Shown here: positions 31,640-39,993 of the stretch, in pieces
How the letters are laid out: every line of letters starts with the position of its first letter
How positions within the stretch are numbered: position 1 is the first letter of the stretch
Assembly (NCBI RefSeq): GCF_000350225.1
Contig: NW_005178999.1
Location: forward strand, 165,058 to 229,057
DNA: 64,000 nucleotides
Direction: 5' to 3'
Source of the DNA: Chondrus crispus
Taxonomy: Eukaryota; Rhodophyta; Florideophyceae; Gigartinales; Gigartinaceae
Notes under the pieces: generated by a model
Told to the model about the DNA's origin: nothing
Seen by the model: the letters and a program-made list of their open reading frames with translations, nothing else
Databases searched by the model: none
Translations under genes and position numbers: made by a program

Positions 31640-33193
31640 ATGCCCAGGTACGCAAGCCACGCTGCAACGCGCCAGGCCGCTCATGATCAAATCGACACCA
31701 TGTTCTCCGGCGGCCACGCAGACGACTTGGACAGCTCCAGTACCTCTCTGCATCTAGACGAAGGCAATCCCAGCCTCAAGGTTGAAGGCAAGAACGTCTG
31801 GATCTATCATGGCACCAGCAGGAAATACCAATTGCGCAAGCTTTCCGACCTCACCACCGATGACCGTGTATTCACGCCAAGTGGTCATATCATTCTTTCC
31901 GCTGCCGTCATCAAGTTATATAAAGCGTTTACCGGGGCTCTCGATGACAAGGGCTTTCGTCTGGACGGAAAGTTTGATTGCGCGAACGCCTACATCAAGA
32001 CCGACATATCAAGGTCCAAGTTCGGCAATTTGCCCGAGGTCGAGGCAGACAACTGGTGTCCTTATTACTACAGGCACTCATCTAAGCTAAAAGGAAACCT
32101 CCTCTACGACAACACTCTTCCCGCCGCCCCCGCCGACCCTCCCAACAGGCGCGTTTCGTGCATTAACGTCAAGAAAGCAGGTGAGCTATCCGAGCTTCTT
32201 CCCGATGGCCACGTGGTCTACTTGGGAGGTGACCATGGAGAAAAGGACCTCCCTCGCCACCAACCTCGCTCCCTCGCTCCCAATCCGCACGCAAAGTACG
32301 TGCAGTACAAACCTCACGCCCCGCTTCTAGGGCCCGGTGGCGTCGACAAGGGGGATCTCTACATCTCCTCTCCCTTCCCGCAGACTTGGAGAGCAACTGA
32401 ACGTGGCCGCAATGTTGCCCTCGCAAGACTTCACAGTGGCCACTTCTTCTACTGGTCAACGAATTGGTCTCCGTCTCCTGGAAACCAGATCTCCCCCCTT
32501 CCTTTTCATGAAATCCCAACGGATTCTTTTCGGGATCCAGCAGGAGTCAGATTTCAGTCTTGGCCCATTTACGTTGATGATGAGGTAGTACAGCAATATG
32601 ACATGTTTCAAGGAGCTTGGGTTATGCGCGGTACTCACTTGGTCCTGCACGTCAACGATCAAGACTACCCTGCTGGTGTGTTGGATCGTCTTCGAGGTGG
32701 GTTCTTCCGTACCTGTTCAAAAGAGGTTGTTCCATCCTTCGATCGCATATTGTCACGTCTGCTTAAAGCAAAGCAGTCTGTGGAGCGGCATGGAGGCAAA
32801 ATGTTTGGTTTCATCGACAAGCCAGGCGGAATCGTTCAGTGCGACATTCAAAGTCTTGCCACGTATCTCAGACTTCCCCTCGACGCTCTCCTAGCTTTTA
32901 TCCCGGTTTACGCCTCTTCGTTCCAGTTGTTCGGAGGCACCGTCAACTTTCTTTGCATGGAGGAGATGACAGGAGTCTTTGAAATCACCAAGCCGTTGCC
33001 TACGGGCCCATGGATGCGCGGTCAGTTGCACGACACCGGAACCGGCTTGCTTTATTTGTACTCAAACGACAAGTACTTTAGCGTTACCAGCAGAGACGGA
33101 GTCTCATGGATGACGGAATACACTGGTCCAGGTCTCTCGCTTAGGAAGGACCTAGTGCTTACACCTCTCATAGCGGGCGTTTACACTTCTTAG
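31640..33193 (+). CDS. Unknown 517-residue protein, intact
   Basis: Single uninterrupted frame from an ATG (MPRYASHAATRQ) to TAG, with TATA box upstream and AATAAA at 33433 downstream. This is the best-supported host-type gene in the window. No signal peptide or transmembrane segment. The sequence is globular, rich in aromatic and Gly residues, with blocks such as 'NVWIYHGTSRKYQLRKLSD', 'YYYRHSSKLKGNLLYDNTLP' and 'FGGTVNFLCMEEMTGVFEIT'. I recognise no family. It is flanked by diverged 120-bp direct repeats, so passage on a mobile unit is possible but unproven. A lineage-restricted gene is the simplest reading. Confidence 0.75.
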   Translation: MPRYASHAATRQAAHDQIDTMFSGGHADDLDSSSTSLHLDEGNPSLKVEGKNVWIYHGTSRKYQLRKLSDLTTDDRVFTPSGHIILSAAVIKLYKAFTGALDDKGFRLDGKFDCANAYIKTDISRSKFGNLPEVEADNWCPYYYRHSSKLKGNLLYDNTLPAAPADPPNRRVSCINVKKAGELSELLPDGHVVYLGGDHGEKDLPRHQPRSLAPNPHAKYVQYKPHAPLLGPGGVDKGDLYISSPFPQTWRATERGRNVALARLHSGHFFYWSTNWSPSPGNQISPLPFHEIPTDSFRDPAGVRFQSWPIYVDDEVVQQYDMFQGAWVMRGTHLVLHVNDQDYPAGVLDRLRGGFFRTCSKEVVPSFDRILSRLLKAKQSVERHGGKMFGFIDKPGGIVQCDIQSLATYLRLPLDALLAFIPVYASSFQLFGGTVNFLCMEEMTGVFEITKPLPTGPWMRGQLHDTGTGLLYLYSNDKYFSVTSRDGVSWMTEYTGPGLSLRKDLVLTPLIAGVYTS

Positions 33194-33432
33194 GGGCAGC
33201 CCCCTCTGCTGCTCGAAACATGTAGACCAATTGAAGTAAGATCGGTACTTTAGACTATGGACTCAATGGTAGGTATTGCATGCAGGCACACAGGCACTCG
33301 TCCACTTTTACTGCCCCTTACATCTAGAAAAAGAAGAACTGTACTGCATCCCGCACCAGGAGCAACCAACCGCCAGACCAAAAAAAAGCGAAGGATGGAG
33401 GGGTAGAGCGCAAGCAGCTAGAACGTATGAAA

Positions 33433-33438
33433 AATAAA
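33433..33438 (+). terminator. Poly(A) signal AATAAA
   Basis: Lies 240 bp after the stop of the 517-codon gene, in sense orientation; the convergent gene has its own reverse AATAAA at 33466-33471. Confidence 0.5.
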
Positions 33439-33484
33439 CAGTGAGAAGCAATGAGCCAGATCGTGTTTATTCGCAACAGACTGA

Positions 33485-33994
33485 TTAGTAGTGCGTTTCT
33501 GGAGTAACTGGCTCTAGCATTTCATCCAATTCTTCGTCATCTATATCATACATCTCCATGCTCTGATCACTGTCTTCGTCACATACTTCTACATCTTCTC
33601 CATAAATTTCTTCGTAGAAGCCAAGCATCCTATTGATCTCACCACTGCCAAAAGTGTACAGTGCGGTCGCCATCCACATGATTTCGTTGTACTCTCCGTT
33701 TTGTTGAAATGAGACGTCAATTTCCGCAAGTACCAATTCTGGCATTTCAAAGCAGTTGTACATGTCGGTCACGCGGCGAAGGTAGTTAAAAGCGTCCCTC
33801 GCTTCCGCAGAGAACACCTCGTTTATCGGCGGAAGATCATCTTGAATGGCCTCTTCCAAAACGGGCGTGGAGTGTCTACCGTCGGGATGCACCGCCAGAA
33901 GAAGGTTCATGGCTGTCTTTTCGGCGGCTGGCAACCAGCTGTACAACAATTTAACCAAAAAACGGTATTCTAGGTCAGCGTTGCTAATGCCCAC
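33485..33994 (-). CDS. Unknown acidic protein, probably a 3' exon
   Basis: Open frame of about 169 codons without an upstream in-frame ATG; the first internal Met is about residue 29 (MNLLLAVHPDG). An AG at about 33989 directly before the open part could be a splice acceptor. The C-terminal 35 residues are strongly acidic (repeated Glu/Asp, ending TPETHY). AATAAA on the same strand lies 14 bp after the TAA. No family recognised. It is convergent with the 517-codon gene. Confidence 0.45.
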   Translation of the reverse strand: MGISNADLEYRFLVKLLYSWLPAAEKTAMNLLLAVHPDGRHSTPVLEEAIQDDLPPINEVFSAEARDAFNYLRRVTDMYNCFEMPELVLAEIDVSFQQNGEYNEIMWMATALYTFGSGEINRMLGFYEEIYGEDVEVCDEDSDQSMEMYDIDDEELDEMLEPVTPETHY

Positions 33995-34039
33995 GCATTT
34001 TTTATTTCTACTGCGCCCCCCTCCCCCCTCCGTACAGTA

Positions 34040-34480
34040 CTCTACCGTGGTCGTACTTCCTTTTAAACTTCTATCCTTCTATACTTTTACACTTCTGAAC
34101 TTCTCTGCTTTTAAAATTCTATTCTTCCATACTTCCCCGTTCTAAACTTATATACAACTATCCCGCTCTGCTTTTAAAATTCTGCTTCTTACTTCTATAC
34201 CGCTCTGCTTTTAAACTTCTATACTTCCATAATTCTCTGCATTCAAACGCCTCTGCCTCTGTGCTTCTATACATCTCTGCTTTTAAACTTCTCTGCTTTT
34301 CTGTGTCGAAACTTCTCTGCTTCTCTGCTTCTAAACTTCTATACTTTTATACTTCTTATTCTTCTATACTATCATACTCTTATTCTTCTATACTATCATA
34401 CTCTTATACTTCTAAACTTCCATTCTTCTATACTTCTCTGCTTTCGTACTTCTATACTGCTCTGCTTTTTTCACGGGATT
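34040..34480. repeat. Degenerate pyrimidine-rich satellite
   Basis: Irregular repetition of CTTCTATACTTCTCTGCTTT-like words with AAACTT or ATACTATCATACTC variants. The units are too variable to define one period by eye. Short reading frames here are artefacts of the repetition. Confidence 0.75.
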
Positions 34481-34546
34481 CGCGGGATTCGCCCTAATCC
34501 CTGCTAATCCCACGATGGGCTAATCCCACTTTTCTGCTAATCGCAT

Positions 34547-34675
34547 TTGTTTTCTGCTAATCGCATTTGTTTGAAATTACATTAATTTAAAAAATTGCAA
34601 ATTCCATTTGAATATTTCAAATTACACTAATGTTTTCCAAATGTTTCTTTTTATAAAAATGGGGCTCCGGGTGAA
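34547..34675. repeat. About 120-bp AT-rich repeat, right copy
   Basis: Partner of 31255-31376, same orientation, 3.3 kb apart. It is preceded by two copies of TTTCTGCTAATCGCATTTG. Confidence 0.65.
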
Positions 34676-34933
34676 TTAATATTACTTTTGCGTAACAGGA
34701 CTATTGCTGCTAATTGTAATATTCTTTAGTACTTGGTGATGTGCTAATTGCTTTTTCCATTCCCACAGTACTTCATCGTAATTTGTAATGTCGTTTGGGT
34801 ATAGGGAATATGCCTTACTCTATATTATAAAAGGGAATATATCCTAATTATCGGTGAAAACTTGGTTCTACCCTGTGCGTATATTACTTTTCCACTTCTG
34901 CTCAAAGACTGGGCCTCGGCTTGCATCGCGTGG
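34676..34933. other. AT-rich spacer, no gene seen
   Basis: Presumed 3' flank of the minus-strand RNB-family gene; nothing else recognisable. Confidence 0.3.
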
Positions 34934-36634
34934 TTATCCGGTAACATCCATTGCCATTTGTGTAGCAAATGCATCATGACGCATACTGTCTGGGCAAATC
35001 CAGGACAACGACAGATTCAGTTTCGATCCTGCTGCGATTCCACACGGAAGCATCACGAAAATGCGAATTCCACTGCTATCTAATTGCACGAGGCATTTCT
35101 GGAAGGAACGGCATCCAGATGCCTGCATATCGTTGATGCGCGTTGTGTCTGGATTCAAATCTGTTACGTCCGAAGGGTACCCCAACATCGTCCCCACTAG
35201 CGTCTTTTGAGTTTGGCCCTTCAGAAACTTGTGCGTATAATACTGCGTGATTCTGTCTTCCATCTGTATGCCACGGTGGTATTTGAGTGTGAAGTTGTTG
35301 TTCTCAATCTCCTCCATGATTTTCTCTCTTGTAAGATATCTGCGTGTTCGTCGCTGTGCATCCTTCCGTAGCTGTGCTTTCAGCTGTATGTGGTTGATCA
35401 GATCTGGCCCACGATGGACTGGAGAGGTAATCAAAGCACAGGCTTCTACATCCTGGACGTGGTGAGGGAGGATCTCTGCACAGAACACAAAACTTGGAAC
35501 ACTATTCACGTCATCGGGTGCCATTTGGTTCAAAAAGCACATGGGCACGCCTCTGTCTTCGGCGTACCTAGCGCAGGCGATGTTTGCCGCCTTTTCCATC
35601 GACGAAATCAGTACGGACGCCCTTTTGGTGCGCACCCGAGGCGACACAGATATCCCCATGTGTTCTTGTGCATCAACGTTCAACTCGTGATAGTCAACGT
35701 ATTCTTCTTCTTCCACGGCCTGAGGAAATGTTTGGTTCACCAGGTTATAGATACGCTTCAAATCGTTCATCTCCTCTGATTGTATCTGCTCTTCAGCCTC
35801 CACGTACGACAGTATCTTCGGCTTTGAGATGCGAGATAAGCATATGTGATAATCCGAATCGTTGATCATGCCATTCGAAATTGGGAAACGTACCGTGAGG
35901 GTGCAGCTTCCCCGCCACCCTGCCAGACTCGCCATTCTCGCAATAGCTTTTGGGAGCATCGTCATGTTTCCCGTTGGCAAGAACTGCGTCCGCCCTCTCT
36001 CCATCGCTCCGCTCAGCAAAAGACTGTTCAGGTCATGACCGATGTATCTCGTTACGTCTGATATATGCACAAACACATAATCTTGTTCACAATCTGCGTG
36101 CCTCCTGCCTACGCTTTCTCCCTCCCTTTCAAATTTCCCAATCGATACGGCGACGTTTCTGTCGTTTCTGTCCGCATGGTGGATAGAGTACGCCATGTGG
36201 TGACTGAATGTATGTCGCCATTCCGCGTCTTCGTCTGCTCTCCCATCCTCTTCAAAAAAAATGGTTTCGGCGTACTCGACTTGTTGCGTACTGGCTTCAC
36301 TTTCTAGGCAAAACGCCCCCGCCATGAGTACTTTTTCGTCAAACGTATCCCGGATCCCCAGCTCCTTGCAAATGCTTGCGGCAAACTGCCGAGTTATATC
36401 CAAGTTCATCAAAGACATACTCAGCCTCTTGCGATCTACCTCCTGAAAACGTTTCGTTGCTTCCAAGGTACTCAACAAATCTGAATCGTATGTTATCATG
36501 CCGCGGGCATCATGCGGGCTGAAGCTGCAGTTCTGGAGGCATGTGATGGTCTCCATATACGTGTCATACGCTACATTCGAACTGAATATCTCTATATCCC
36601 CAGAGTATACCGATTGCGCCAAGGTATACCACGC
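34934..36634 (-). pseudogene. RNase II/RNB-family gene, 5'-truncated by an LTR, catalytic site lost
   Basis: Uninterrupted frame of about 562 codons up to the LTR at 36635. There is no ATG before residue 23 (numbering from the first listed codon at 36622), so the 5' end is probably cut off. RNB features in order: 'YVFVHISDVTRYI' (about 182-194), 'AMERGRTQFLPTGNMTMLP' (about 206-224), 'ADEDAEWRH' upstream, and 'ITSPVHRGPDLINHIQLKAQ' near the end of the domain. The catalytic box aligns gap-free with RNase II IDSASTEDMDDA at residues 147-158 (IHHADRNDRNVA): the Asp equivalents of 201, 209 and 210 are His, Asn and Val; only the 207 equivalent remains. The SPIRKYGD Arg is His. The long open frame despite these losses fits an RNA-binding pseudonuclease (as fungal Ssd1) that was later hit by the insertion. 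Recent decay is the alternative. Confidence 0.6.
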
Positions 36635-37305
36635 TGTAGTATAACCCCCCCCCTGGGGCTTTATTTTAGATTAGATCAACTCAGAATCGGATCGGTTACT
36701 GTAGAGCTCGATGCTCTACAGTACCACCACGTGTAACCCCGAGTACAGGGGGCGCACGTGTACACGTGTACGCGCGGGACCGAAGAGCGCACACACACAC
36801 GTGTACTGTCAGCCCCGATGGCTGACAGTATTACACTGTCGACCGACCGCTACAGTACGTCGCTACAGTACATCGGTACTGTACTATTATGATAGGTTAT
36901 TATGTACATTAAATATGGAGCGGACCGGCGGCGGTGGAGGAAGACAAGCACGGACTTGTCACCCACCGACCGTCAAGGTCCGACTTCCCGCTTATTCTAA
37001 GGTGGCGTTCGCTAACTACCTTAGAGCGGCACCGAGCGCGGGTTGAGGACGCGCGCGGTACGCCCACGAGCCGGCTCCGCCTCCGCCCGTCGGTACTGGA
37101 TCGTCACCCAGTACCGCGCCGGGGCGTCGAGGCGTCGAACCGCTCGCGCGTACCGGCGTCCTCCCCGTTCCCGCTCTACCACGCTACCCGGGCCCGCCGC
37201 CCGGTGCCGTTAGCTGGTGTCCTGCTTCACCCCCGTCTTCCCGTTCGGACGGGGTCTACGTCGAGCTGTGCATACACCCCTATCGCTGGGGGTGTTTATG
37301 CTACA
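36635..37305 (+). repeat. 5' LTR
   Basis: 671 bp, TGTAG...CTACA ends. Contains three hairpins: 36697-36723 and 36804-36830, each with an 11-bp stem and an NCGAT loop, and 36864-36883 with an 8-bp stem and an ATCG loop. It is otherwise GC-rich in its 3' half. Confidence 0.9.
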
Positions 37306-37306
37306 G

Positions 37307-37320
37307 TGGTCTCCCGACCT
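37307..37320 (+). promoter_or_regulatory. Probable primer-binding site
   Basis: TGGTCTCCCGACC begins two bases after the LTR end. A PBS starting TGG complements a tRNA 3' CCA end; the tRNA was not identified. Confidence 0.5.
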
Positions 37321-37385
37321 AGAAGACCCTGGAGTCCGATCTCCGAGAAGACTTCCGCTTCCCTCCGCGAACCGATCGCGTCGAG

Positions 37386-39956
37386 ATGAGCCAAGAGTTT
37401 GAGCCCTCGATCCGCTCCGAAGCGGCGGATCTGAGTACGGCCGCTGTGCAGTCCCCATCCGCCCCGTCGGGCGACGGCGACGCAGGTCCTCGTGACCGCG
37501 AACCGTCGCTCGGATCCTCCGAGGAAAGAGCGGCGGCGATGTTCGAACGCATAGCCGAATACATCGAGGAAGTCCGTACTTCCCTTCGGATCGATGTATC
37601 GGACCATGTATACACTCGATGTATGGCCGAACTCCGCTCCCTGCGTGAAGGGAGGTTCGATAGAGTGACGCAGTCCTTAGAGAATCTCCGAGCACTGATC
37701 GACGAGTTACACTCGCGGATCGTGCTCGTCGAAGACTCCCGTTTCGCCTCGCCCGGACCGTCCGGGCAAGGTCGCCCTGAGAGGCCGACCTCGGTGAGAC
37801 GACCCGAGGACCGAACCTCTCCGTCTGCAGAGCAATTGGGTGCGTTCGCGCACCTCTCTGCTGAGCTCGACGCCACTCGTCGGCGTGCTCGTGACATGGA
37901 ACGTACCATGGCCGAAAGGCTACCCGGTGCCCCCCCGAGAGGGCCCGGTGGTACCGTACCTCCGAGCGCCGCCGCCCCCGAGGGTTGGCGTCCGACTGGT
38001 GCCGCTACCAGTCGGACTGCAGAAGGAAGCCGTCCTCCGATAGACGCGAACTTCGCGTCTGAGACCCAAGCCTTGCCGCCTATCGCCGGAAGTAGGCGGC
38101 AAGTGGACCGCGTATCGTACGCGGACGAAAAGGACCGTGGAGGAGCCGCCCGCGGATCCGGAGAACCGACGTTCTCCGTCGATCCCCGCTGGGGCGGCTA
38201 CTCGCCGGCGAGTTACGCCGAGCATCCAGGTCCGGTAGACGTCCGTACGCTACCGGTTACCTCCTTCGGCACGCTGGGTCCCGCTGAACCCGGGCTCGAG
38301 CCGGTACATACGATGATCCAAGAGTTCAGCGCCGTTGCTGACTATCGTATGTACCGCTTGGACAACACCTCGAGGCTCGTTACCTCGGGTGACGCGGGAC
38401 GGATCGCGAAGTACGTCCAACGCTGTCGTGGGATCCGTCCCACGATGCGCAGCTTCGACGGTACCGACCCGATCCAGCTGCAGCCGTTCTTGAAGGATAT
38501 CCGAATCACCTTCAACTCGCAACACCTGACCGAAGGTGTTGCGGTACGAGTCCTCGCGCACTTCCTCGAGCGCGACGCGGAGCGCCTGTATACGAGTTAT
38601 ACGATGCGTGGCCTCCGCGCCGGCCAGCTCCACGACGACGTGAGCTGGCCGGGGCTTGTGAATCAATTCTTAAAACGCTACCTCACGGACGACGTGTTAG
38701 GTGAAGCGTACGACGCTGTCGCTACGGCGCGACAGCAATCGCATGAGACGGAAAGCACGTTTGCTGACCTACTCGAGACTGCCGCGTTCCGATGCACGGC
38801 AGTCTTCTCCGAACAGTCCCTCGCGCACTACTTCGTGCGGGGACTTGCACCGGCAACCCGTGCCGCAGTATCCGAAACTGTGCAAAGGCTGCCACGCAGT
38901 CAGAAGACCGATCTTCCGACCATCCGCCGTATCGCCACGGCGGAAGGTACAACGTACCGCGCTCGGCGCGGTTTACCTCTGCCGGATTCGAAACCGGCAG
39001 GGAAGGCTGGCAGGACTACGAAGTCCGCCGCGACAAGCTCGCCCGCCTTGACCCTCCATATCGGGGAGGATGAGTGGCAGGCCGACCCTGTCCTCATTAC
39101 GCAAGGAGCAGGGCCCGTGGGGGCACGAACCCCTTCACCGATGTCGACCGGAACAACATCGAGTTACGCGACCGCCTTCGCGGCCACTCCAAGAGTGGCA
39201 AGGGGTACAGACCCCCGGGTCGCAGAGCTCGACATATCGAGCCGAGATGCAGGAGGCGAAGCGCCTCGCGTGCCCCTCCTCACCGATGAGGAGGCGCGGC
39301 ACGCGGCGACATTCGCCTCAACGGACGGCAGCGCGTACGTGTGCTGGCTATGCCGTACGTACGGGCATGCCATGTACGCGTGCCCGTTCCTGTCGCCGGA
39401 ACAACGGATGTTCACGGCGTACAGGAACTACCGCTACCAGATGGAGACGCGCCCCGGTGCGCGTAATCTCCTCCGGCAAGCGGTGGGCGAGGGCCGTCCC
39501 CCGCGTCAAGGTTTCCCGAACCGAACGGGTGGGGGCGCACGCTTCGCCCCCCGTGGAGGCGGGTACCGTCGTAACGAAGTCGATCGTCGGGATCGACCCG
39601 CCTATCGCCAGGCGGACACAAGGTACCCCCGACAAGGGGAAAGAGGGGACCGAGACCGTTCTCGGTTACCCCAACAGGTACAAAATGCGATAATGTACCT
39701 GCAAGACTGGGTAGAGGATCCGTACCCTCTACCCACGGAGGGTCACGAAGGACAGCCGACTCGCTTCGTCCCCCATATCCTGCGACGACCGGACGCCGCA
39801 GGTCAAGGCCCGGAAGTACCGGAGTACTTCGCCAAGGCCGCCGAGCCGCAGTGGGGGAATCGTCCCGACCCACGCGACCGGCTACCGGAAGAGGACCTGG
39901 CCGTCGATAGCCAGGAGGTTAGCTCCGATAGCACGGGTAGTTCGAAAAAAGGGTAA
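37386..39956 (+). CDS. Gag polyprotein of the chromovirus
   Basis: 856-residue ATG frame. The N-terminal third is Pro/Arg-rich with a short helical region (about 70-120). The capsid-like core at about 310-530 includes 'YRMYRLDNTSRLVTSGD', 'FDGTDPIQLQPFLKDIRITF' and 'WPGLVNQFLKRYL', the retrotransposon-gag pattern. A CCHC zinc knuckle (C-x2-C-x4-H-x4-C) sits at 653-666, followed by an Arg/Gly-rich nucleic-acid-binding tail. It would form the particle and package RNA. It ends KKG-stop in an A6G3 run that overlaps the start of the pol frame by 13 nt. A related but distinct gag is at 51129-52373 on the other strand. Confidence 0.85.
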   Translation: MSQEFEPSIRSEAADLSTAAVQSPSAPSGDGDAGPRDREPSLGSSEERAAAMFERIAEYIEEVRTSLRIDVSDHVYTRCMAELRSLREGRFDRVTQSLENLRALIDELHSRIVLVEDSRFASPGPSGQGRPERPTSVRRPEDRTSPSAEQLGAFAHLSAELDATRRRARDMERTMAERLPGAPPRGPGGTVPPSAAAPEGWRPTGAATSRTAEGSRPPIDANFASETQALPPIAGSRRQVDRVSYADEKDRGGAARGSGEPTFSVDPRWGGYSPASYAEHPGPVDVRTLPVTSFGTLGPAEPGLEPVHTMIQEFSAVADYRMYRLDNTSRLVTSGDAGRIAKYVQRCRGIRPTMRSFDGTDPIQLQPFLKDIRITFNSQHLTEGVAVRVLAHFLERDAERLYTSYTMRGLRAGQLHDDVSWPGLVNQFLKRYLTDDVLGEAYDAVATARQQSHETESTFADLLETAAFRCTAVFSEQSLAHYFVRGLAPATRAAVSETVQRLPRSQKTDLPTIRRIATAEGTTYRARRGLPLPDSKPAGKAGRTTKSAATSSPALTLHIGEDEWQADPVLITQGAGPVGARTPSPMSTGTTSSYATAFAATPRVARGTDPRVAELDISSRDAGGEAPRVPLLTDEEARHAATFASTDGSAYVCWLCRTYGHAMYACPFLSPEQRMFTAYRNYRYQMETRPGARNLLRQAVGEGRPPRQGFPNRTGGGARFAPRGGGYRRNEVDRRDRPAYRQADTRYPRQGERGDRDRSRLPQQVQNAIMYLQDWVEDPYPLPTEGHEGQPTRFVPHILRRPDAAGQGPEVPEYFAKAAEPQWGNRPDPRDRLPEEDLAVDSQEVSSDSTGSSKKG

Positions 39957-39993
39957 AGACGGTTACGTACACGCGGTCGCGTGAGCCGTCTTT
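39941..39993 (+). promoter_or_regulatory. Candidate gag-pol -1 frameshift signal with stem-loop
   Basis: The pol frame opens right after a TAG at 39938-39940 and gag stops at 39954-39956, so the shift must happen in TTCGAAAAAAGGG. Zero-frame codons are AAA AAA (39945-39950). Starting at 39955 a stem of 8 bp (39955-39962 with 39986-39993), extended by a G-U and an A-U pair and about 4 more pairs across a bulge, follows after 4 nt, close to the geometry of -1 signals. Confidence 0.6.

Noticed and set aside
34261..34497. Tyr/Ser/Leu-rich 78-codon frame
   Set aside because: Product of the pyrimidine-rich satellite; composition, not coding.
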